Source: Bifidobacterium catenulatum PV20-2 (GTDB lineage: Bacteria > Actinomycetota > Actinomycetes > Actinomycetales > Bifidobacteriaceae). From it: a stretch of DNA of 64,000 bases. Positions 54,540-61,809 of the stretch are shown piece after piece (position 1 is the stretch's first letter; every line of letters begins with the position of its first letter). The notes under the pieces were generated by a model. The model was given only the letters and a program-made list of their open reading frames with translations. It was not told the origin of the DNA and did not search any database. The position numbers and the translations under genes are program-made. The stretch covers positions 1,922,001 through 1,986,000 of the forward strand of contig NZ_CP007456.1 in assembly GCF_000800455.1 (NCBI RefSeq), read 5' to 3'.

Positions 54540-55616
54540 CTACGCGCGGGTGGTGGCACGGGCGATCACGTGCGAATGGGTGGTGATGCAACTCGGCTCC
54601 AGCACACGCGTGCCGTCGATCCGGTCGAGAATGCGGCTGACCGCAGTCGGCGCAATCCAGTCGAGACAAGAATCCATGGTGGTCAGCGGAGGCTGGAAAT
54701 ATGCGGCTTCTTCAATATTGTCGAAGCCGATCACCTGCATCTGTTCAGGCACGGAAATGCCGTTCGCAGCCAAAGTGAACAGCGCACCCAACGCAAGCTG
54801 GTCATTGAACGCCACAATACCGTCGAATGGAATTCCGGAATCGATGAGCTGTTGCGTAATGCGAGCGCCAGAGCCGATCGTCCAATCCTGCCCAGTGCTC
54901 ATTACCAGTCGGGAATCGAATGCCGCTCCCCGCGCGGCGCACGCTTCGAGCACGCCGCGAAGTCGCAGTTGCGCATTGCCGTCAATGGCGTCTCGTATGG
55001 AATCAATGTGTTCCGGTTCGGTTCGCGATCCGACCACCGCGAGCCGGGTTGCGCCATGGTCGAACAGGTATTCGGCTGCGAGTCGGGCTTCCTGAATATC
55101 GTCGGGGGTAACGTGGTCGGCTTTGCCGTGTGTGGAACGCGCGCCCACGCATACGAGCGGATAGTCCACGTCCAAGTCCGTCGCTTCAAGGTTTTCGACT
55201 TCGGAGATCGACAGGATCATGCCGTCCGAGACGGTGGTGTTGAAGTTGCGCAGGAGTGATTGCGCTCCTTGTGCGGATCCTTCGGTATACGTGGTGACGT
55301 ATACGGAATAGCCGTGGCCGCGGGCCGCGGCGATCACGCGATTGGCGAGCTCCGACAGGTAGGGGGCGGTCAGGGTTGGCACGGCGAGTGTGATGAAGCC
55401 GGTTTTACCGCGGTTGAGATTGCGCGCGGCCACGTTCACTTGGTATCCGAGGCGGTCGATGACTTCCTGTACTTTTTCTCGCGTGGAGTCGGTCATGCGC
55501 CCGGAATGGTTGATCACGTTGGATGCGGTTTTGAGCGAAACGCCTGCCTCTTCGGCCACGTCTCGCAGGGTGACTCGCTTCCTGTCCGCTTTCGGCCCCA
55601 GCTTTGACTCGCCCAT
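54540..55616 (-). CDS. LacI family transcriptional regulator of beta-galactosidase
   Basis: 358 residues from ATG 55616 (GGAG six bases upstream). N-terminal HTH VTLRDVAEEAGVSLKTASNV and hinge GYQVNVAARNLNRGKTG, then a periplasmic-binding-like sugar domain. It lies directly downstream of the GH42 gene on the same strand and probably binds the palindrome at 57951 in the GH42 leader, released by a galactoside (inference from position). Confidence 0.9.
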   Translation of the reverse strand: MGESKLGPKADRKRVTLRDVAEEAGVSLKTASNVINHSGRMTDSTREKVQEVIDRLGYQVNVAARNLNRGKTGFITLAVPTLTAPYLSELANRVIAAARGHGYSVYVTTYTEGSAQGAQSLLRNFNTTVSDGMILSISEVENLEATDLDVDYPLVCVGARSTHGKADHVTPDDIQEARLAAEYLFDHGATRLAVVGSRTEPEHIDSIRDAIDGNAQLRLRGVLEACAARGAAFDSRLVMSTGQDWTIGSGARITQQLIDSGIPFDGIVAFNDQLALGALFTLAANGISVPEQMQVIGFDNIEEAAYFQPPLTTMDSCLDWIAPTAVSRILDRIDGTRVLEPSCITTHSHVIARATTRA

Positions 55617-55766
55617 GTTCTTCTCCAGGATCGTTCGATATGCCGATGAAAGTTTACCAGTTATAGCAAGCCCGCCACCTGAAGTTTCAGTATGGCGGGA
55701 CTGGGTTATGTGAGGTTGGTGAGATTACGTGAGGTCACGCAATCAATCATGCGGAATCATGCGGGA

Positions 55767-57926
55767 TTACGCGCGCTTTACGACGAGCACACCGTTGCGA
55801 TGCACGGTATAGCTGCCCGCTTGCTCCCCTGCTTCCGTTTGGAACAGGTAGACCGGCTCACCGTCGATGCCCTGCAATGCGATTTCTTTCTTGCCTCGCG
55901 GAAGGTAGAAATCGAAGGTTGCGTCTGCGGACTTGCGTACGGTGTGCAGCACGTCGAGATTGACCGGATCCGCAGAATCTTCCACGATATTGGCGCTCAC
56001 GAATTGCGTGAGATCGGCCACGTTGAGATCGCATCCGACGAAGTACGTTTCGCCGGAACCGTACGGATTGTGGGTGATTGCGGCGGTGCCGTCGAGTTCC
56101 CATTCGTCGGCTTCCTCACCTTCGTAGGTGGCCAGCACTTGCGTGTGTTCACCGTCGACGTTCACGTCGTTTTGCCACAGGCGAGTGACCGCTCCGGAGC
56201 TCAAACGAATCTCAGCGGGCTCGCCTTCGGCTTCGGCGCCGAGAATGTTGAATTCTTCGCCGCGAATGCCGAGCATTTCACGCAGTAGGCCATCGCCGGC
56301 TCCCGGGTATCCGCCGAGCCAGGTGTGGAAGTTCTCGTCGATCAGTCCGGTTGCGTAGCCGACGACCACACGGCCGCCCGCGGCTGCGAAATCAGCCAAA
56401 CGCTGCGTGTCTTCGGCGCTGAGCATGATCACAGTCGGCAATACGACGGTCTTGTACGAGCTCCAATCGTATTTCAGGGGCACAATGTCGGCGCGGGTGC
56501 CTGCGTTGAGGAACGCGCGGTACCAGTCGCGTACGTCATGCCAATGGTTGAGTTTCATGCTTGGCAGGGTTTCGGAGCGTGTGGCCCATTCAGATTCCGC
56601 GCTGAACAGGATTGCCGTGTCGGAGAGTTCCAATTCGGTGCCTTGCACGCCAGCATCGCCGAGGGTTTTCAGCGCTGCGCCCAGTTCGCACACCTGACGG
56701 AACAGTTTGGTGTTTTCGCCTGCGTGGGGCACGAGCGCGGAGTGGAAGGATTCGGCACCGAATGCGGAGGCACGCCACTGGAAGAAGTTGATGGCGTCGG
56801 CGCCCATGGCCACGTGCGCGATGGAGTCGCGTACGGTTTCACCCTTGCGCTTGCGTGCGTTGAGCGGCTTCCATTGCACGGCCGAAGTGGAGTGTTCCAT
56901 CACATACCACGGCTTGCCGAGTGCGAGGGAATCCATCAGAGCGTCGGAGCAAAACAGCTCGTCGATATGGGATTCGCCCTCGTGGAAGTAGTGGTCGTTC
57001 GACACGAAATTGACTTCTTCGGCCCAGTCGGCATAATCCATGCAGCACTGGTCGGTGGAGACCATGAAGTTTGTGGTGAACGGCTTGTCGGGGCAGATTT
57101 CGGCGATTGCATCACGTTCAGCCTTGTAGAAGTCGAGCAGCATATCGTTGCCGAAGCGTTCGAAATCAAGCTTTTGACCGGGGTTCACCATGGAATCGGC
57201 ACCCATGAAGCGCGGGATGAGCACTTCGTGGAATCCGTTCATTTCCTGACCCCAGAAGGTAGTGCCCCACGCCTTGTTGAGGTTTTCGATGGTGCCATAT
57301 TTACGCTCGCACCACAGGCGGAATGCGTTGAGCGCGTTGTCGGAATAGTCGTAACGGTTGTTCCAGCCGTATTCGTTGCCCATATGCCATGCGGTGACGT
57401 ACGGGTTGGTGCCGTAACGTTCGGCCAGCTTGCGGCACAGGGTGAGCGCGTATCCCTTGAATACCGGGCTTGTCGGACTCCAGGATTGGCGGGATCCAGC
57501 GTTGACGGGGTGACTGAATTTGTCTCGCGGAAGCACTTCCGGGTGCTTTTCGTACAGCCACAGCGGTGCAGTTGCGGTTGCGGATGCCAGGTCAACCGCA
57601 ATGCCGGCTTTGCCGAGCTTGTCGATGATACGGTCGAGCCACCCGAAATCCCAACGGTTTTCTTCCGGCTGAATGCGATCCCAGCTGAAAATTGCCACGG
57701 CCACGGTGTTGACACCGGCCTGCTTCATCAGGCGGACATCGTCGTCCCACACACTTTCCGACCACTGGTCCGGATTGTAGTCACCGCCGTATGCGATGCC
57801 TTTGCCGTTATCGGTCAGCAATTCCGGCCATTTGAAGGGCTGACGATTGGGATTATCGGAGTTACTGGTATGGTCGGGTTCTTTGGATTTGTTGTTTTCT
57901 TTGCTCTCATCGTTGAAGGTCTGCAC
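55767..57926 (-). CDS. GH42 beta-galactosidase
   Basis: 719 residues from GTG 57926 with GTGAGGAC upstream. The TIM barrel has IAYGGDYNPDQWSESVWDDD, the acid/base Glu185 in HMGNEYGW and the nucleophile Glu344 in WYVMEHSTSA, followed by trimerisation and beta domains; full length for GH42. No signal peptide, so it hydrolyses imported galacto-oligosaccharides in the cytosol. An N-terminal Asn/Ser/Lys-rich stretch of 30 residues is extra. A hairpin (CCCGCCA...TGGCGGG, about 55671-55699) follows, before lacI. Confidence 0.93.
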   Translation of the reverse strand: MQTFNDESKENNKSKEPDHTSNSDNPNRQPFKWPELLTDNGKGIAYGGDYNPDQWSESVWDDDVRLMKQAGVNTVAVAIFSWDRIQPEENRWDFGWLDRIIDKLGKAGIAVDLASATATAPLWLYEKHPEVLPRDKFSHPVNAGSRQSWSPTSPVFKGYALTLCRKLAERYGTNPYVTAWHMGNEYGWNNRYDYSDNALNAFRLWCERKYGTIENLNKAWGTTFWGQEMNGFHEVLIPRFMGADSMVNPGQKLDFERFGNDMLLDFYKAERDAIAEICPDKPFTTNFMVSTDQCCMDYADWAEEVNFVSNDHYFHEGESHIDELFCSDALMDSLALGKPWYVMEHSTSAVQWKPLNARKRKGETVRDSIAHVAMGADAINFFQWRASAFGAESFHSALVPHAGENTKLFRQVCELGAALKTLGDAGVQGTELELSDTAILFSAESEWATRSETLPSMKLNHWHDVRDWYRAFLNAGTRADIVPLKYDWSSYKTVVLPTVIMLSAEDTQRLADFAAAGGRVVVGYATGLIDENFHTWLGGYPGAGDGLLREMLGIRGEEFNILGAEAEGEPAEIRLSSGAVTRLWQNDVNVDGEHTQVLATYEGEEADEWELDGTAAITHNPYGSGETYFVGCDLNVADLTQFVSANIVEDSADPVNLDVLHTVRKSADATFDFYLPRGKKEIALQGIDGEPVYLFQTEAGEQAGSYTVHRNGVLVVKRA

Positions 57927-57950
57927 GTCCTCACCTTTCCGAACATACTT

Positions 57951-58010
57951 GATACAACTGTGTATCTATTGACAATGCTTTTATAATAGATGTTTCTGCG
58001 ATTCTGTCAA
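57951..58010 (-). promoter_or_regulatory. GH42 promoter and LacI-type operator
   Basis: On the minus strand TTGACA (58010-58005), a 16-bp spacer and TATTAT (57988-57983) make a near-consensus promoter. Just downstream is the palindrome GATACAACTGTGTATC (57951-57966), placed to block elongation or initiation. It ends about 25 bp before the GTG start. Confidence 0.8.
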
Positions 58011-58100
58011 TTTCGATTGCGTGTCCGATAACATTCCCATCCACCCGACATTTCCGAGAAACACGTCACGCAACGCCGAATTCCAACAACTCTACCCTCC

Positions 58101-58212
58101 TACGCGAAAAAGTCAGATCATGAGGCAAAAATCTCAATCAACACAGAATAGAGGGTATGAATATAGCTCAAAATTATCAAAAACATACCCCCATACGCGA
58201 AAAAGTCAGATT
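58101..58212. repeat. Two copies of TACGCGAAAAAGTCAGAT motif (left of DUF559 gene)
   Basis: The motif stands at 58101-58118 and 58194-58211, each after a C-rich run. Two more copies in the same orientation lie right of the gene (59350 and 59453). The second copy is preceded by GGGTATG...CATACCC which can form a stem. Confidence 0.75.
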
Positions 58213-59309
58213 CTCCTCATTCTTCGCATACGACAGGCCACCTTTCTCCACGGAAGCGGCGTGCTCAACGCAATCGGACGTCCCAACTTGCGCGCGCGGA
58301 TGGCGGCGATATTCATCGCAAACGCGGCACGGTGCGGCTCATCCGACAAATCAAGCTGAGTAACCGAGACGACCGTCCATCCCATGCTTTCCAACTGCCT
58401 ACGCTTCCATGCATCGCGACGCCATTGCGTCCGGTCCGTGCGGTGATGGTCGCCGTCATACTCGATGCCGATCAGCAATTCCGGATCGGCCAAATCGAGC
58501 GTAATCGCGGCACCATTATCGAATGCGATTCCCGGAACAGTGTAATTCGATGTGAAACCCCACAATCCGTAAGAATATAAACAAAGCCGCGTCTGCGTCT
58601 CTTTAGGCGAATCGCTGCTCGAGTCCATCAACGTAAGCGCGTCGTAACATTTTGCCTTGCATTGAAACGTCTCATGTTCCACGAAATCACGCAACTTCGA
58701 CTCGGTGGTCCTGCCATGACGAATCATCGATTCCCCCAATTCCGTCAATCCATCAACCTGCGTGCCTTTTGCCATCAACGCCCATGTCGCTTCCGCATTC
58801 AGGACTCCAATGCCATCAGTCGTGTATCGAATATGCCTTGAATCAAGCCCCGACCAGCAATGCACATAAGCATCCGGTGAAGCAAGACGACTCAATCGGG
58901 GATCCGAAACGGTGACATGTAGCTTGTCCGAAACAAAATTCGTTTGCGACGGCCGTTCGACCTTCCACATATCAACAGCCGAAATATGGCTGATTGGACC
59001 GAGCAACACAGCCTCACGGCACGCTTCCCAAGTGATGGACTGCCTTTCTTCAAGGGATCGAGCCATCAAAGGTTTGTACATCTCATTCATGTTTCGACGA
59101 TATTGAAGCACATTCGTAGTTGTCCAGCCGAACCGGGGTTGTGGTCGGAGAATGCAAAAATCGCACGATAAAGGCGTGTCGGCCGTGGATAACCCATGGC
59201 AGAATCCATTTGGATCAATGAATGTGGATATTCCTGTGGATTGATGTGAGTCCATTTCTGAGCAAGTTCCCCATTTTCGGACGGGTTGCGAGCTCATCGG
59301 AAAATCCAC
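58206..59309 (-). CDS. DUF559 / Vsr-like endonuclease-fold protein
   Basis: Up to 367 residues. The C-terminal domain has LIGIEYDGDHHRTDRTQWRR and a Lys/Gln block then GWTVVSVTQLDL, the DUF559 pattern related to very-short-patch-repair endonucleases. The N-terminal part (RSLEERQSITWEACREAVLL, ISHISAVDMWKVERP) is typical of the many such proteins in bifidobacteria. The true start is uncertain: ATG 59090 or 59081 would remove a poorly coding stretch. Function unknown; helper nuclease of a mobile element is one guess. Repeats on both sides suggest insertion as a cassette. Confidence 0.72.
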   Translation of the reverse strand: MDFPMSSQPVRKWGTCSEMDSHQSTGISTFIDPNGFCHGLSTADTPLSCDFCILRPQPRFGWTTTNVLQYRRNMNEMYKPLMARSLEERQSITWEACREAVLLGPISHISAVDMWKVERPSQTNFVSDKLHVTVSDPRLSRLASPDAYVHCWSGLDSRHIRYTTDGIGVLNAEATWALMAKGTQVDGLTELGESMIRHGRTTESKLRDFVEHETFQCKAKCYDALTLMDSSSDSPKETQTRLCLYSYGLWGFTSNYTVPGIAFDNGAAITLDLADPELLIGIEYDGDHHRTDRTQWRRDAWKRRQLESMGWTVVSVTQLDLSDEPHRAAFAMNIAAIRARKLGRPIALSTPLPWRKVACRMRRMRRI

Positions 59310-59344
59310 GCATCAGTTCTGGATGCAAGAGGGAGTAACCAACT

Positions 59345-59476
59345 ATGCCCTTTGTTGCCCCCTACGCGAAAAAGTCGAAAATGATAAAAAATACGGGACA
59401 TTTCATAAACGGGGGTATAAAATCGCCTTAAAACCGTTTGAACAGTGCCCCCGTATACGAAAAAGCCAGTTTCTCG
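59345..59476. repeat. Two copies of the TACGCGAAAAAGTC motif (right of DUF559 gene)
   Basis: CCCCCTACGCGAAAAAGTCG at 59345-59364 and the variant CCCCCGTATACGAAAAAGCC at about 59450-59469. The second is preceded by ACGGGGGTATAA (about 59406-59417), whose inverse CCCCCGT could form a stem. The rest of 59310-59679 carries no gene I would defend. Confidence 0.7.
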
Positions 59477-59679
59477 TTTGAAAATTCGACTCTTTCGAAA
59501 TAGACAAGGCAGCCAAGGCATGCCCAGAGACGTCGGAAGCCTGAGGATATCTCCTATGAGCGGGTACAAAGCCACAAAACGGGAAGGAACGCGAAAATCT
59601 CCGACGAGGACCGGAGAGTTCCGAATAAACCCAGATAAACCCAGATAAACCTAAACAACCCGCAAACCGCGTATAAAAA

Positions 59680-59711
59680 CGGCGGCTCCAAGGGTACCCT
59701 CGGAGCCGCCG
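59680..59711 (-). terminator. Rho-independent terminator of pdxST
   Basis: On the minus strand CGGCGGCTCC pairs fully with GGAGCCGCCG and is followed by TTTTT (plus-strand A-run 59675-59679). It lies 36 bp past the pdxT stop. Confidence 0.9.
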
Positions 59712-59746
59712 AAAATGGCTATTCCACTACGCTACAGACTACGGAT

Positions 59747-60454
59747 TTACAGGTTGAGGAACAGCTCGTGAATGCGGGTGTCTTCGGTGAGCTCCGGGTG
59801 GAACGCGGTGGCGAGGATGTTGCCCTGGCGCAAACCGACCACATTACCGTCGACCGAGGTCTCAATGGTCGCGGACGGCCCAACCTCGGCCACGAACGGT
59901 CCACGGATGAACACCAGTGGGAAATCCTTCAGTACGATGGACTCGGAAGCGGCACTTTCCGGAACGTGCTCACCCGACGCAACCGGGACGGCGGAATCGC
60001 CAGTAGCGGAACCGAAATCGGCGGTCGCAACGAACGAGCCCAGCTGACGGCCGTACGCATTGCGGCGCACGACAGCGTCCAACGCACCGAAGTAGACGTT
60101 CGAATCGTTATCCAGCTTGCGGGCCAGCAGAATCATGCCCGCGCACGTGCCGAACACCGGTTTTCCGGCGGCGATATGTGCTGCGATTGGCTCAAACAGG
60201 CCGGTCGAACGCAACAACTTGCCCTGCGTGGTGCTTTCGCCGCCAGGCAGAATCACGCGATCGATTGAATCGTCGAAATCCTCGGCGGCACGCAGCAGTT
60301 TCCACGGTGCGCCAAGCCGATCCAGCATCGCGGCATGCTCGGCGAACGCACCCTGCACCGCAAGAATGCCAGTCACGCCATGTTGCGCGGAAGCCGCACC
60401 TTCGGCAACGTCGGCCGATTCTTCCTTCGAAATGTATTCAACGGCAACAACCAT
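59747..60454 (-). CDS. pdxT: Pyridoxal 5'-phosphate synthase glutaminase subunit
   Basis: 235 residues from ATG 60454 with AAGGAG upstream. GILAVQGAFAEHAAMLDRLG, ILPGGESTTQGKLL, the nucleophile Cys104 in VFGTCAGMILLA and AFHPELTED (His-x-Glu) are all present. It releases ammonia from glutamine for PdxS. There is an insert of about 25 residues near 150-175 (SATGDSAVPVASGEHVPESA) not seen in short homologues. Cotranscribed after pdxS. Confidence 0.95.
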   Translation of the reverse strand: MVVAVEYISKEESADVAEGAASAQHGVTGILAVQGAFAEHAAMLDRLGAPWKLLRAAEDFDDSIDRVILPGGESTTQGKLLRSTGLFEPIAAHIAAGKPVFGTCAGMILLARKLDNDSNVYFGALDAVVRRNAYGRQLGSFVATADFGSATGDSAVPVASGEHVPESAASESIVLKDFPLVFIRGPFVAEVGPSATIETSVDGNVVGLRQGNILATAFHPELTEDTRIHELFLNL

Positions 60455-60567
60455 CGGATCTCCTTACCCAAACCCATCGAGACCATCACGAATCACGCAA
60501 AACGGGCGGCATAAGGCAGCCGATAGTCACACCCCATCCGCCCGCAATACGTGAAATCACAGCGAAA

Positions 60568-61443
60568 TCACTCGCCGCGGGCGGCCATGATGGTTTCAAT
60601 CTCATCTTCGTTGATGCCGACCATGGCCTCACCGAGGTTCTCGGAAAGGCGTGCAAGTAGATCGGCGTCCTGCCAATTGGCGGTGGCCTGCACGATGGCG
60701 GCGGCACGCTTGGCCGGATCTCCGGACTTGAAGATGCCGGAACCGACGAACACGCCTTCGGCACCCAGCTCCATCATGAGTGCGGCATCGGCCGGAGTAG
60801 CCACGCCACCGGCGGCGAAGTTGACGACCGGCAGACGGCCATTGTCGTGCACGTACTTGGCCAGATCGTACGGCACCGCCAGCTGCTTGGCGGCCTCGTA
60901 CACCTCGTCGTCGCGCAGGGAGACGAGTTCGCGGATCTGCTTATTCATGGTGCGCATGTGGCGCACGGCCTGGATCACATCGCCGGTGCCCGGCTCGCCC
61001 TTGGTGCGGATCATGGATGCGCCCTCGGCGATACGGCGCAGCGCTTCGCCCAGATTCTTCGCGCCGCACACGAACGGCACGTCGAACTGGTTCTTGTCAA
61101 TGTGGTACACATCGTCCGCGGGGCTCAGCACTTCGGATTCATCGATGTAATCGATTTCGATGGCCTGCAGAATGCGGGCTTCGGCAACATGACCGATACG
61201 AACCTTTGCCATGACCGGAATGGACACGGCTTCCTGAATGCCCTTGATCATGGCCGGATCGCTCATGCGGGAAACGCCGCCGGCAGCACGAATATCGGCC
61301 GGAATGCGTTCGAGCGCCATCACCGCGCATGCGCCCGCGTCCTGTGCGATCTTCGCCTGCTCCGGGGTGGTGACGTCCATGATCACGCCACCCTTGAGCA
61401 TCTGCGCCAGATTCTTGTTCAGTTCGTTCCTGTTGTTGGCCAT
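60568..61443 (-). CDS. pdxS: Pyridoxal 5'-phosphate synthase lyase subunit
   Basis: 291 residues. The (beta/alpha)8 enzyme that makes PLP from ribose 5-phosphate, glyceraldehyde 3-phosphate and ammonia. [59 protein letters not shown] (catalytic Lys) and [20 protein letters not shown] are family hallmarks. It starts at ATG 61443 with AAAGG and precedes pdxT by 113 bp. Confidence 0.96.
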   Translation of the reverse strand: MANNRNELNKNLAQMLKGGVIMDVTTPEQAKIAQDAGACAVMALERIPADIRAAGGVSRMSDPAMIKGIQEAVSIPVMAKVRIGHVAEARILQAIEIDYIDESEVLSPADDVYHIDKNQFDVPFVCGAKNLGEALRRIAEGASMIRTKGEPGTGDVIQAVRHMRTMNKQIRELVSLRDDEVYEAAKQLAVPYDLAKYVHDNGRLPVVNFAAGGVATPADAALMMELGAEGVFVGSGIFKSGDPAKRAAAIVQATANWQDADLLARLSENLGEAMVGINEDEIETIMAARGE

Positions 61444-61579
61444 CGCCAGCCTTTCGTCGAATCGTATTCCACTCTTCTGCAGAGCGGATATCTCTTGACA
61501 CAGATACTAACGATTTTTCATTACAAAATCATGTGAACTGAATATTTGCACGTCTCAAAAAGTTGCTTTTCTTAAATTT

Positions 61580-61601
61580 TGACAATCATTTTCATGATTG
61601 T
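61580..61601. promoter_or_regulatory. Palindrome upstream of pdxST
   Basis: ACAATCAT-TTTC-ATGATTGT (61582-61601) is a perfect inverted repeat. The overlapping TGACAATCATTTTCA resembles actinobacterial Zur/Fur-type boxes at 13 of 15 positions. It is 137 bp upstream of the pdxS start. Nothing else stands out in 61444-61809. Confidence 0.45.
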
Positions 61602-61809
61602 TTCATTTTCTTACGATTTCGATTCCGTCGACGATTCCACGATTTCGCCCGCTTTTCTTACCTGTCATACGTTGTTTGCTTTCGATTCGCGCGCACAGTG
61701 CCTTTCGGCAGCGCTTTCGACGCACGTTATAAGAAATACGAATGACGCACGATTTTCATACGACCACATTGCGGACAGGGGTGCGATGCGCACGTACTTG
61801 CGTAACGCT

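Noticed and set aside
56325..57986. Plus-strand ORF of 553 codons opposite the GH42 gene
   Set aside because: It is the mirror of a high-GC coding strand; residues are low-complexity Val/Gly/His, with no motif or ribosome site, while the minus strand encodes a full GH42 enzyme.
59185..59243. Replication origin
   Set aside because: Only three DnaA-like boxes in one orientation, without dnaA, dnaN or an AT-rich unwinding element nearby.
59294..59575. Minus-strand ORF of 93 codons upstream of the DUF559 gene
   Set aside because: It is produced by the repeated TACGCGAAAAAGTC block and its stem partner, has no ribosome site and overlaps the repeats entirely.
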